DNA of 64,000 nucleotides from Phytoseiulus persimilis (Eukaryota; Arthropoda; Arachnida; Mesostigmata; Phytoseiidae). A program made the translations under genes and the position numbers. Each line of letters begins with the position of its first letter. Within the stretch, counting starts at the first letter, position 1. The notes below the pieces were generated by a model. It ran no database searches. It was not told the DNA's origin and was given only the letters and a program-made list of their open reading frames with translations. The DNA lies in assembly GCA_037576195.1 (NCBI GenBank), contig CM075101.1, positions 46,066,001 to 46,130,000 of the forward strand, read 5' to 3'. This document shows positions 22,881 to 34,755 of the stretch, one piece after another.

Positions 22881-24052
22881 TTCACTTCAAGTCGCGAAAC
22901 CACCACGCTCTGCTCAAGAATCTAATGCACCATGATATTATTCGAACTTAGAGAACCATATCTATTCCCTCGCGATGAATCATCGATTAGAAATCGATTC
23001 GCAAGCGATGATTCCATCGATGCTCGAATCGAACCGATTCTTCAAGAGGAGAACGTCGAGTCAGTGAGGGGGCGAGCAGGTTTTGGCCCGGCAGAAACGT
23101 AGACTAACTAATCCGGTACTCCTTGTCAACGGCTATTTGGAAGCAGCCTTTCTTAATGGGTCGGCGCTCGATTGCTCATCGTTTCCTCTCAGACAGCGAA
23201 ACCATTTTCCGAGTGACCGCCGGGAGAGGTTCATGGGGAAAGTGGGTCAGACAATGGTACCGGATTTACGTGAGAATCAGACAGTATTGGGGAGTTCAAG
23301 TCGGTAGTTATTGGAAATGGCAGGAAAAGGAAAGGAAAACAATGCCGGCAGGTCCTAAGAGTTTCTTATCGGGAAATCATGGTTCTTTATAGTAGGCCGG
23401 GCTCAACGCATGGGCTCTCGTAGAAGCACTCATTGTCTGCTCCAGTACTTGTCGGTGATGAGTCGTGAAAATTCCAAGTTCGGGCTCGGATCGAATCCTC
23501 TCACCAAGTCGACAAGTCTCTCGACGGCGTCCCTGTACTTTTCTGACTTCTCAGGAGGCTTGCGTCCTGCTGAGAGAGCCAAAATACGCATGCGAAAATG
23601 CAGTAGAAACACGAAAAATATGCAGCAGAGTGGGAGAAAAATGCATTTAATGCGCGAAATCGTTCTCAAATATCATATATTGTAGAGAAAACCTTCACGA
23701 AAGCTTCGCACGTTATCCCTAACGCCGCGTTCCGAGTGCACGTCGGCATGGATTGAATGTCAGTTTGTTGCCGGCGCAGTGTATTTGGCTCGAGCTTCAA
23801 GTGCTCCGACGCGGGTCTCGCTTGTGTTCCAACTTCGAGTCGCTCGGTCCTCGGGGAGCGATTTGTGCCAGCTAATCGTTCTGTTCCTCCAGCCCCGCGC
23901 AAAATCCGTCTGGAAAATAAGAGCTAGATCATAGCATCGGTGGTCGTGACTATCCTGATTCCGACTCCGAAGATACCACCCCGATCCATCTGTCTGGGAG
24001 AAAGAATCGGCTCAAACGGTAACGGTGTCAGATTCCTGTACTTTTCTAGAGG
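22881..24052. other. Gene-free stretch upstream of the first kinase
   Basis: A cluster of ATCGATT/AATCGAT words lies at about 22975-23035; otherwise there are only short frames. The promoter of the kinase at 24053 should be near the right end, but no core elements are evident. Confidence 0.4.
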
Positions 24053-24763
24053 ATGGAGCTTGATCTCCATAGGAACCGCACCCTCGGCGAGGGCTATTTC
24101 GGAAAAGTCTACTACGGAAAGCTCGACTCCGAGCCAATAGCCGCCAAGAAATGTTTCTCCAGCAACGCAGTCTACCAGGAAGCTCGTCTGCTGGAACTTT
24201 GTGATCACGAAAACGTCATCAAATGCTATGGTGTTCTCAACTTCCAAGGCGAGCCTTATCTTATCATGGAGCTCGCTGCGGCAGGGACCCTCCAAGAGAA
24301 TCTTGGACTAGATTGGTTCTCGACGCATGCAAAACAGCTTCTCGCACAACAGATCTGTCGGGGTTTAGACTACATTCAAAGCTTGAATATCGTGCACCGG
24401 GACATCAGGGCGGTCAACCTACTGCTCAAAAACCGCTCGTGTCCGCATCTCGTCATTTCAGATTTCGGGGCCGCCGAGATTTACGTGGAAGGCAGTACCA
24501 AACCAAATGAGCACGATATTGTGAGAGACACTGTTTACTCATTCAAGAGTGACGTTCACCTTGTTGGGCTCGTCGTCTTCCAAATTTTCGAGGATAGAAG
24601 AATTGTCAGAAGAAATACTCTCGCCGAAGACATCCGGACGCAAGGCTTGGATGAGGACATATTCACAGAAGACAAATGGAAGCGAGCGATCATGGATTCA
24701 CTCAATCAGAATCCGGATTTGCGACCAACAGCAATGGAGTTTCACGATGCATTCATCCACTGA
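24053..24763 (+). CDS. Intronless protein kinase, TK/TKL-like, copy 1
   Basis: 236 residues form a bare kinase domain. The glycine loop GEGYFGKV is at 12-19, the ATP-anchoring lysine K32 lies in IAAKK, and the helix C glutamate is E43. The catalytic loop HRDIRAVN has D117 and N122, and DFG is at 137-139. The helix F aspartate is D167 in FKSDV, and the late arginine is R224 in RPTAMEF. HRDIRAVN resembles tyrosine kinases of the Src type; the rest suits the tyrosine-kinase-like group. The segment from DFG to FKSDV is short (about 25 residues between) and has no APE motif. There is no N-terminal regulatory domain, signal peptide or membrane segment, so it is probably cytosolic. The key catalytic residues are all present, so activity is possible. 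The start is the first ATG; an upstream exon is not excluded. A paralogue lies 3.4 kb downstream. Confidence 0.88.
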   Translation: MELDLHRNRTLGEGYFGKVYYGKLDSEPIAAKKCFSSNAVYQEARLLELCDHENVIKCYGVLNFQGEPYLIMELAAAGTLQENLGLDWFSTHAKQLLAQQICRGLDYIQSLNIVHRDIRAVNLLLKNRSCPHLVISDFGAAEIYVEGSTKPNEHDIVRDTVYSFKSDVHLVGLVVFQIFEDRRIVRRNTLAEDIRTQGLDEDIFTEDKWKRAIMDSLNQNPDLRPTAMEFHDAFIH

Positions 24764-24901
24764 AACTATTCCCGCTCTTCATAGAACGGGAGATGAGGTC
24801 TAGTTTCCAGCCGCAAGCATCGGGGAGCACGTCAGTAATGTTTGAAAATCATTCCGCCGCGGCGCGAATCTCGCAATGGTGACTACGCTCATCCTCAACA
24901 G

Positions 24902-25225
24902 CTGACCGGGCTTCTTCATCAGTTAATTTACCCAAACCCAGAGGTCCTAGATACACCTTCATCTCCCAATAAAATTATCACAACGGACCTTCAGACCGTG
25001 GAATTGGGGAAATACGAACAAACGTTCGAGTATCTCACAGAGCTTTCCCGATCGACGAAAAAAGTGACATCTTCTCTGGGATGCCAAAATTTTAACATCC
25101 TTAGCAGTTCGTTTGGAGCGATTTTCGGCGTGACTACAAACTGCTCCTCCTTCTACATCGATACATACCGCGCAGTATATATGAATGGAGTGTTCACTTC
25201 TCAGCTGGTTTGTGCGAGTCGATAA
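24902..25225 (+). pseudogene. Possible LRR-like fragment after kinase 1
   Basis: A run of an open frame with repeat-like spacing, LTELSRSTKKVTSSLG and FGAIFGVTTNCSSFYIDTY, echoing the FG-x-(I/L)F...CSS pattern at 21964-22302. There is no start codon in the expected place and no other domain. It could be chance. Confidence 0.22.
24968..24973 (+). terminator. Candidate polyadenylation signal AATAAA for kinase 1
   Basis: An AATAAA hexamer about 205 bases after the stop of the kinase gene, a usual distance for a short 3' UTR. Confidence 0.35.
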
Positions 25226-28180
25226 CTCAATTCCTCCCATTATCAGACGGACAGGAATGACCATGGATTAACTCGACTTCATCCTTATATAATTGTTCAG
25301 ATGAACGGATAGACTTCACTCTTCAATCATTTAATGAATAAAATGGACACTTGTGGAATCTGGAGTTTGAAAAATGGAGGCCTATTGACAGACTCGCTGC
25401 ATTCTTGAGGATATTTCGACGGTGAGCACTCACAGTCCGCAGATTTATCTCAGTGACTCATTCAAAAGCCTGAAGGCGAACAAGAACTACGAATTGTAAT
25501 GCGACGACAAGCAACCATCCGAGTCTTCGGATGGCTCGGGTGAAAATCATATACCGAATTGCATGAAACTCCAGATGTAGGCGACTAAGGAGTGGCACGT
25601 GACTTCGGAAGATTTCGTGAACAGTATGTGAGGGTGGATGACCTTGGAGTCCGCTTCAAAGTACTATGTGCGAGCGGGGCTACTTTTCGTGACTCAAGAT
25701 CGAAGGAATAAACTCTCTCCTGTGCCCAACCCCATTGTGCAACGCTGAGAATTCCAGCGGGCTGCGTTCGCGCATTGAGATAATCGGCAGTCCGATCGCT
25801 GGAGCACTTCATGCTAAGAATGCTAAGCTACGCAATCACGAGGGTATATTCACAGCTCTCCCGATCGAAACGACACGCTCTCCGACCCCTCTACTCCACA
25901 TGATCCTCCACGGCACTGGTGGAGCGATTGGAAGATTCATTGATGAGAAGAAAAAGGCTGCAGACTCAGAGCGGCTCACGACTCTGATCGGATTGCGGGG
26001 TAGCCTTCCACATCTAGTATTGAGCTATGCAGTTTCGAAACCGTCCAACAACAGCATCGAAAATCTAAGGGGGCGTGAACCCATGAATCCGAATACAATC
26101 GTTTATTCCACGAGAGGCTCGATGATTTGACTGATGTTTCTCATTCCTCGATCAATGACCAGCTCGAATCCCACCTGCGCCAGGACAAGATCAGAGCGCC
26201 GCGGTCCGGTTCCACTCAATGGGCAAACTTCTGAACTCGGATGCGTCTGGATGATTCTCCCGAGGGAAAAAGAAATCACGATCAAGCTCGATATGACGAT
26301 TCCCTACCTAATGGAAAAATGAGACATTCATGGGACATCGAGGTCGCTCCTCAAAGCTAGAATTGGTGAGGCTCAAGATAGGATCTCATCTTGGGATCAT
26401 GCTACGAAGATTTCCGCGTCGACGCCATGTTCTTGTTGAGCGTGTGGGGAGGTTTGTTCAGGAAATCTGCGGAGAGCTCCTCCATCGACAGATCTGCGGT
26501 ACTCATAAGTGCATTCATAGCTGAAGTATAGATACCAGGATTCGAAGAGCGTAAATCGTCTCCTAAAAATGTAGTGGTGGCGTTTCGGTGATCGCGGCTT
26601 CCTGGGAGGCCAAAACCCCGATCGACGGTAGAATAGAACTGAGGGATCGAACCATCTTGCCGAATCAAGTGATGGCGCAGTTCCAACCCAGAGTAGCGTT
26701 TCTTCATTCGAGAAAGAGTTACTGTCTCCTCGAGAGCTGAAGTCTTGAGATGTGCAAATAAAAAGAAGAATCGAACAGATATGAGGAGGCTAAGACTATG
26801 TCCATTCCGGGAAGTTCGTGTGCAGACCGAAAACGCTCTCGAGTTTACGGTAAAGACTTCCTCACAAAAAGAACACCAATTCCTCCGTCCGGTATTCGAG
26901 GTTCTATCACTGTAGGAATGCTCCAAAAGAGAAATGCTGTGAGGAAGATGCGTTCTCGAGCGCTCACGCAGCCTTTTCCGGTGATCTTTCCGAATAGATG
27001 ATTTCCCACTCTTCGTCTCAGGCACGATTCTGTGCGCAGGAATTCCGATTTTACGCCAGTTTAGCTGACACTAAGTCTATTTCTTTTGGCGCTCACACAG
27101 AGGGTGGCCATGATGTTCTTCTTGCGAGCAAGCTCACGAGGTCAGAGATTGTTCCTGGGCCACGCATCGGCTTCGGCAGCTCCCGTCATCTGCCCTCATC
27201 ATCATTACAAACTTGAAAAAACCTCAAAACTCATGAGCGTACTCCGCAACATTTTCTTCCAAGCGCACGCAATGGCGCAGCCAGGGCGATCGGCTCCGCG
27301 CTACCAGGGAATTTAGAGGGGGGGGGGTGGCGGACGAACCTTTTCCTCGTTACTGCCGCAACTTCTCACGGAAGTTCGTGACGAGAACCTAGCTCTAGCT
27401 CTAAAGAGAGCCTGAGAGGTGAACGATTCTCCTGAGTCTCACTCCGAGTGAGATTGAATATATCCTTCTTGAGTGCATTTTTGTTCCCACACCGCGATCG
27501 AATGAGTTTCTCGAACAAGAATCGGCTTGCAAGCCTAGGAGCTCTTCTCTGTGAACTTCTGGCGGTAGACTCTTTCGATATTGAAGGGAAACTATCCAGG
27601 CTGACACACGCGGCGGAAAAGGAACACAACCACAAAAAGGAGTCGATCATCTCCATTAGACTCCAGCTCGATTTGTGCTGGGATGATATAAGAAAGGTCT
27701 GTTCGCAGTTTTCAGTTCGAATAACGTGACTCCACCACTGTCCTCTCCAGAATCTCTTCGATCATAGTGATTCAGCTCTTTCAAATGGATAATTGAAATT
27801 CTGATTCTCTTTCGAGCTCCCCTCGAACACGAAGTGCGAACGTGCGCTCGCCACAAGTTCCAGCTGTGAATGAGCGAATACGAAACGTTGTGGTGCACAT
27901 TTCGCCGTTTGCCTTCGCCGGGCCCCCGTTTTGACCGCGTTCGGTGCTCGGATGTGGATCATGTTCGCATCGTGATTGTGAAAAATCGCTCTCGGCTTTC
28001 AATTTGTGTCGGCCGTTCGCTCGAGACCGTCAGCTGTGTGTGTTCCCGCGGTTTCAGAGCTCCTCAAGGAAAGCCGAAGCTGGGAGGAGAAATTGTATGA
28101 TACCAACTCCGCGATCTCGAGAAGATAGGTTTCGCGTGACCTACTCGAGGAACAGGTGACGCTTTGTGGCATTGGTGACC
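25226..28180. other. Stretch between the two kinases without a recognised gene
   Basis: It holds several frames of 70-200 codons on both strands, including 25735-26130 (+), 26402-27025 (-) and 27502-27729 (+). None has a domain I know. The + frame from ATG 27502 (75 codons, rich in leucine and charged residues) is the most protein-like of them, but I cannot support it as a gene. A short G-run lies at about 27318-27327. Confidence 0.35.
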
Positions 28181-28897
28181 ATGAAGTTTGTTCTAGACGA
28201 AAAAATCCTCCTAGGGGAAGGAATGTTCTCCCGAATCTTTCACGGAACGCTCGATTCGGAAACGATAGCTGCGAAAAAAAGCGTCAAGGATTCCCTACTG
28301 CTGAAGGAGGCCAGTTTCTTGAAACGTTGCAATCACCAGAACGTCGTGAAGTACAAGGGCTTTACCGAATTCAAGAACGAAGCCTACTTGATAATGGAAT
28401 ACGCACAAGGAGGGAGCCTTCAGGAGAATCTGGGACAGAATAAGTTTTCCCCGGCGCAAAAACGCCTCTTCGTCCGTCAGATGTGTCTGGGACTCGAGCA
28501 CATCCACTCCCTTGGTATCCTGCACCGAGACATCAAACCCGAAAACCTTCTCTTCAGAGACTTCCAAAATCTCGTTATTTCCGATTTCGCGATGGCGCAG
28601 GACTTTCAGAAAGACCCTCCTGTACGCAACACACACGACGTTGTAAAAGACCCCATCTACACTTTCAAAGGCGATATTTACCTAGCGGCGCTCGTTGTTT
28701 ACCAAATTTTCGCTGACCGGAAACAAGTCAAGAGATCTCAACTAGGTGACGAGATCCAAAGAGCTCACGAGAGCGGCGACTCGATAAGCAAGATTCTTGA
28801 AAAGCCGACGTGGGAGCGAACAATAATTGATTCCCTTTATTGGAAGCCGGAGAAACGTCCGACAGCGAAAGAATTCCGAAGAGCATTCAGAGAATGA
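28181..28897 (+). CDS. Intronless protein kinase paralogue, copy 2, with altered DFG
   Basis: 238 residues from the ATG at 28181 (GTGACCATGA context), collinear with the kinase at 24053. Loop GEGMFSRI is at 12-19 (third glycine replaced by Ser17). K32 in IAAKK, helix C E43, HRDIKPEN with D117 and N122, and the late arginine in RPTAKEF are kept. The DFG motif reads DFA (135-137), so the metal-binding aspartate is kept but the hinge glycine is lost. The activation segment again lacks APE and runs into YTFKGD. HRDIKPEN is the serine/threonine form, unlike HRDIRAVN in copy 1. Known kinases with DFA-type changes can be weak or inactive, so this may be a pseudokinase or one with altered switching. 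It has no extra domains or introns. Confidence 0.87.
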   Translation: MKFVLDEKILLGEGMFSRIFHGTLDSETIAAKKSVKDSLLLKEASFLKRCNHQNVVKYKGFTEFKNEAYLIMEYAQGGSLQENLGQNKFSPAQKRLFVRQMCLGLEHIHSLGILHRDIKPENLLFRDFQNLVISDFAMAQDFQKDPPVRNTHDVVKDPIYTFKGDIYLAALVVYQIFADRKQVKRSQLGDEIQRAHESGDSISKILEKPTWERTIIDSLYWKPEKRPTAKEFRRAFRE

Positions 28898-30117
28898 CCT
28901 TTCATCTCAACTGGAGGGTTGAAAAGCTAGAACGCTGGATAGAAATCAGTCGCTGTGGTCAACGATGTATCCAAAGTTTCAACACCACTGCAGCTGGAGG
29001 TCCCAAACTGCGTGGTCTACGAGTGATGGCTACTCCCGACATTTGATTTGTCGTTACTGAGAGTTTCTAGTGTTGATTCATGGTGATCGAGTGAGGCTTG
29101 GAGTTGCGGACATTTTTCAAACTTGTGATGAATCTGACCTGAGGATAGAAAAAAATTACATCACTCGAGGAGTGTCAAGACGTTTCTAAGTTCTTAACTG
29201 CGTTCGCAACAAATGGAACGGAACGTACGATCCCGATGAATCGAGCGCTTTCTTCACAGAATGAAACTCCGGGCTTTTGTTCAAGCCACACATGCCTATA
29301 GGGGAGTTTTTAGATCCGTTTTTTTACATTAATGAATCATGATGGTTTTTATACATTTTGTTAAGAGCGTGGAACCTACTCAAAGTAGTGCCAGATAAAA
29401 TTCCAATCAATAAAAATCATTGAGGCCATTCGAGGAGCAGATTCATTTCGCTTAGGAAAATTCTCGTCTCCGGGCACATCGATCATCATCGCATCGACGA
29501 GTTGGTCATAAGGATTTCGTCAACTGGAGCACCATTCAGTTATGATCGGATGTAGTTGATATCCCCGGTGGAAACTCGCCAGAAGAGATAGATCGATCTG
29601 AAGGATATTTGAAATGCTCCTGCTTGCTGTCGGAGCAGCGCCTCGGCTTGAGCAGCTCTCAAGCCGTCAGAACACTGCGGAGGGTCTCGACCCAGTCGAA
29701 GGTTCCCCGAGATCTTTTGCGGCTTCTGAAGCCGTATCACATTCAACACAAATGCTAGCTTATACATCAACTCTTCTCATCGCCTCAACCATCTTTGCTG
29801 TACGTCCGCCTCTCATTGGACTGCGCTCATTCGGCTTTCCCTGGCAATCTCCCGCACCGTGCCGTGACCGATATCCAATCGAGATGCTCTCTCACGATCG
29901 AAGAGACTACTCTGGAGGTTAAATTCCTCTCGATTCATACAATTCATGGTGGAGCGTCGCAGTGCTCTTGCTTGGTATCGGATTCCCGTCCCTGTGCGGT
30001 AACGGAGTCCATTCTTGCTTCTCGACGTCGAGTCGACTTCCAAGTCGAGTCTAGAACAGGCTAAAGCGATAGACTACTGCGTCGCTTCATGACTCGAAAT
30101 TTACGGGGCTCGTCGGA
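28898..30117. other. Gene-free stretch downstream of kinase 2
   Basis: An AATAAA lies at 29409-29414, about 510 bases after the kinase stop, as a possible distant polyadenylation signal. Otherwise there are only short frames and AT-richer DNA than the neighbourhood. Confidence 0.4.
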
Positions 30118-30742
30118 TTATATTTTGGTGAGAAAGTCTCCAGCTCCCCGATGCAACAGCGTTTGAAACGATCCGTGTCTTCCTCGAAGACCCGGCTCAT
30201 CTAAAATACGACCACCCGTGCTAAGCTGTGTGACAAACGCCAAAGTTCTCAATTCCGGGAGTGCTTTCAACTCTCGAACTTTATTCATCTTAGGGAGTTC
30301 ACTACAGGTGACCAGCTCGACGAAGCAGCTCGCCGACGACAACAGGGGGAAATCAGTCTCCTCTCTAGTGAATATTCGGATTCGTGTTTGAGCTTCACGA
30401 GGAAATGAGCTCCATGCGTCTTCCGTTAGGAGCCCTGAATTACCTCGAAGTGTCCTAAGACTCCTCAGCACCCTGCTAGCAGCTCCCGCGGAATGACATG
30501 GACGTTCGATGCGAGTGCTCGATGGAGAGTCCTCGAAACAGAATAGGAACGGAGTGGGAGTAGACGGCCAAGGAGGGGAGCCGGATCAAAGATCTGACCA
30601 TGGCCGATAACAAAATCAGGGGCTCGAAAATTTTTTCAATGGATCGGGCCGTCGAATTGCGTGGGACAAGTATACCAATTATGACATCGGAACTCCCGGA
30701 GCGCCACTGAATCGGTGGCCAAGATTCTCCAGAGTCTCTCAT
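30118..30742 (-). pseudogene. Possible LRR-like gene relic, two abutting frames
   Basis: Two minus-strand open frames (30476-30742, then 30118-30471) follow each other. The second contains LRSLRTLRGNSGLL, LPKMNKVRELKALPELRTL and related leucine spacing typical of leucine-rich repeats. The frames are separated by a stop and a shift, so at best this is a decayed gene. There are no flanking domains. The family assignment rests on leucine spacing alone. Confidence 0.3.
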
Positions 30743-33700
30743 TCAAGTCTCCGAAGTCTCTAACTTTCGCTTTCCTGGGAACAGCTGGGTCTTGGTCGCG
30801 GAGCAAAAAGCATGCATACGTTTTCAGAAACTACATAGCTGCCCGATCAGGTTTTTCCGTGAACTGCTCTGAGAGAGAAACTCGGCTCAGGATATGAGAT
30901 CACTACCCGGCGAATATAGAGCCGGACACTACGTGGGCTCGACGTCCCATTTAATACCATCGTTCTGACGTTCGAGCGATTCATCGTTTCCTTGGATAAC
31001 CACAACTCGTGCTTCCCTGGATAAACGCCGCAATGTCGGGCCGAAAGTAGGTACTCGGACTCTAGGCTCGATGAGGCGATCTGGCAAGGAACAGAGAAGT
31101 GTCGCAGGCTTGTCATTCGCTGCGTCAAGGAGCCGCGCCTTGTTCTAACCTGCAAGCAGCGAGTGCGAGCTGGAAGGAGCCGCGCCTGGGTCCACTTCCA
31201 TCGAAACCTTGCCTGGCGTCTCGCTTAGCTTGCTCGACCCTGGGCTTGGGGGCGAGCCGCCGCGCGTCGCCGGAGACCTACACGGTCCGGAACGCCGCCC
31301 GAAGAAATCCCTCACGGATAGAGAACTGTTACCGAATGCCGCGTGGTCCACCGGAGTCAAAGCGTGACAAAACCTGAGAGCCCCCAACTGTGCTGATCTT
31401 GAGCGCCTGCTGGAAAAGCGCGGTCGACGACGAAGCTTTAGGTTACTACGACGCAGTTGATGGTCAAGTTGGACGTCGACACTGGTCGATCAGTTCTCAT
31501 GGAACTGACGAACTATTCCTGTTAGACGACGGAACTACGGGACCATTGGAAACGATTCTTTCCGTATGGGATCCCGGACTCAGTGCTTTTTCGTTCGTGC
31601 TTACATTGGAGTGAAACTTCTCGAATGAGAGAAAATGTCTCTTTCGAGTGCTGTGTTTTGAAAAGTGAAATGGGACCTCCAAGTTCACGACAAGGGTAGA
31701 TTCTCACCGCGGCATTCTCAGTCGGCGCGGGATTTCGTGTTGGTTTCATTTCACTCCAGGAAACGACGAGCTCGATGACGATTTTGTGCTGTGCAGAAAT
31801 CCCCGTAGCGCCTGTGAAGTAAGTGTACAGTGAGAACTTTTTGTGCATCCAGAACTATCCTCGCGTTGAAACATATGACTCAGTTGAAATGTTTCATACA
31901 TTTGTGTCGATTCCGAGTTTTCTCTGACGCGTTTAAAAACTGTATACTCTCGACTCAAGGGAGCTTTTATTTTCAGATCCGTCGGTCGGTAGGTGGAGCC
32001 CGTTGAGAACGTCGAAGGATAGAAACAGATGATCCGCGCAGAGCTGATAGGGCGAGGACCTGTTCCTGGAGGATATTAAAACTCCCGTTGACTTCTACAG
32101 GATGTTCCATTCAGACTGCTCCGATCGATTTGAATAGTTCGTCAACCAAACTGAACTCATTTAAACTTTCCAAATCGTCGCAGTGGAATTACGCCGGCAA
32201 GAAATCGTTGAATCGTTGAACTGAAGTTGACTGAAATCTTCGCCAAGCGGAGGCAATAAGCATTCAGGATGAGTCCAGCGGGGCCGAGTGAGGAACTCGG
32301 AACTCCAGGGATTTTCACTGCGTCAGATCAAACCGTTCCCACTGCTCTCGTGGAATCTACACTCCCGTCTGTTGGCGCTCGGTAGGCAACAACGGGTTCA
32401 TCTCTTCTTCGTCGCGAGATTCGCAACAGTTTCGTCGCGATCGTGAGCTTCAATTGTTCTCAGTCTGCGTAATTGCTCTTCCAGCGCTTCCGAAGTATCC
32501 CCGCCGAAAACTGCCCTGCCTGCAGAGAGCCCGGGGAACGAAACCGAATCCGACAATGAGGAATCGTCGTGGACGGCGAGCTATTATTTCTGCTCAGTTC
32601 GCTTCGATACACAAAGACGCATAAACCCTCGGAAGCTGATCAAACATTATGTGGATCAAGCGAAGAAACGTCGTCGAGCCATGAGCACCCAAATGGTGAC
32701 GCTCGAGGACTTCGCGAGGAGTTTCGAGGGAGATTTCGATGCTCACGTCGAGGAAACGGAAATGTCGGATTAGAATACATTCGCGATCCTCCAACGCATT
32801 CTCGGCGTTCTTTGATACTCGATTCAATGAAATATGCTGTAACTTATGAAGGTTTTCTTGACTGGAAATCGTAGGATTTGAAAAATCCACCCTGGGTATC
32901 GCGCGGAGGATCCAACATCCGGGGAAAAAAACTGCCCGCAAACGGTGAAATATTCATCGAGGGTGACGCTCGAAAGGAAAGCTACAATATCCTAAACTTC
33001 CCGGTTTTTTCCTCCATAAGTCCCCATCGAATCCCGTGATACATTAAGCTTGAAACCCCTGAGGTCTCCGAGTTTGAAGTTGAGCCTCCAACGGTAAATC
33101 CCCTGCGGTCTATATTCGTGTGCTCAATGATTCTCCTGATTTGGACTTACCCCGTATCCGAGCCCCGTTTTGACTGTTGTCATACTGATGGGCAGGTGCG
33201 CGAACTTTCGCCAAAAATTACGCGCTCTTTCTGTAACGCGAACAGTCTGTGTGGAAGCGAAGCCACACCGCGATGTGTGCAGAGAATCTTTTACACCACG
33301 GCTCCCGATTCTCCCAGCAGATGGAAAATTCACGGCTAAATCATATCCTGAAGGGCCTGAGCATCCGATTGACTCTATAGAGACGTACTTCGAGCGATGT
33401 TTCCGTAGAAGCATGTTGTCTCCTCCATGGATCAACAAACAGGCGCAACGAAGTTCGCCTTGAACTCAGGAGCGCCAGCACCCAACCCATTGATGAGCCA
33501 GGCTTCACCAAAGGGTTCGAAATGCTCGCCAGGGAATCCGGCGCAGTGATCAGAGACGAAACCGGGAGCCTCAACTTGACGGACGGACAGATCCCGCTAC
33601 CCCGGGCACTGATCCTCAGCCACTGACAAACTCTGATTCTCGAGCTGTTGACGGGACAACTTCTCGGAGTAGACATCGCCGTTGAGCCGCCATCATCGCA

Positions 33701-34440
33701 GTCTGGTTAGCGGTTGCGTTCACTGAACTTCGGCTGGTTGGCTTGTGCAGTATCCCTCCTGCCGTCGGAGGAAAACTTCGCTATTTTTCGGATGGCGAAA
33801 GGGGATGCGCCGCTACCTCATTCCATGGTAGAGAGTGTCTCAGGACATGATGCCGAGTTTTGATGCGTTTCTGTCCCATCCACTTCGATGGATGCATCAA
33901 GAACCTCCAGCATGAGTCGGAATCTCGATGAGAATCCGCTCGTTTCCATTAGAAGGCGCTCATATTATCTCAACCGGCCTGAGAGGCACAGACAGCCGAC
34001 ACTCCGCCGCCACTCATTTTGGTCCCTTCGCAAAGCCGCTCCTGGAGAGACCGGCTCCAAGAATTCTTCCGCCAGAGAGCAGGCTGCTTTCTGAGCGAAG
34101 TATCCGAAAACTTGTGTGTTCCCATTCAGCATATCGAACCTGCATTGCGTTGCTATGATGATCGGTGAATTTTTTTTCCCGAGTTCGCGATGGATCCGCG
34201 CAAAATGAGTGCATTTTGAAGGGGCAGGTGAGACGAATCGAACCCATCTTGTGTATCGCCAGTCTGTCGGGAATCAGCGATTGACGAGCCCGTTGGAGTT
34301 GGGATCCGGAAAAATGTGGAAGTTCGATTTCGACATGCTCTCAAATCAACGATACTCAACCGAATATTGAAAGCAACCACCTTTCAGAAAGCAGTCAAAC
34401 GGAAAAATCGGATCCAAATGATATTTACCAGCAGCTTGAT
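30743..34440. other. Stretch without a recognised gene
   Basis: Short frames only. A short direct repeat, AAGGAGCCGCGCCT, occurs at about 31128 and 31176. In places (about 33.4-33.8 kb, +) successive frames look faintly protein-like, but I can name nothing. Confidence 0.35.
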
Positions 34441-34755
34441 GTGAACAGGAGCACGTCGATTATTATCGTCGCTCAACCTACAGCGAACACCTTGTGGAGG
34501 TTTCTATGGATGTTGTACTCAGCGTTCATGTTCAGATTCGAAGCGTCCTCCACTTTCCTCCTCCATTTACGTGGACTCCGTGGACGGAAACTGACTGGAG
34601 CGGCTCCACTGCGATTCACCAGTCAAGAGCGGTTTTATGAGGTGGCGAAGTCTTGCAAGCAAACGTTCGATCCTGCGCGAGCTGTCGGTTCGTCACGATC
34701 GGGCTATAAGGAAGAGCCCTGGACTTTTCGCAGCGGCAAGGTGCCACATGGGTAA
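34441..34755 (+). pseudogene. Possible LRR-like fragment
   Basis: An open frame of 104 codons with hydrophobic repeat-like spacing (TSIIIVAQPTANTLWRFLWM, then LLHLRGLRG). It is similar in style to the other putative LRR relics of this region. No start, stop context or neighbouring domain supports an intact gene. Confidence 0.2.

Noticed and set aside
22975-23035. Cluster of ATCGATT words
   Set aside because: Too short and irregular to call a repeat or binding-site array.
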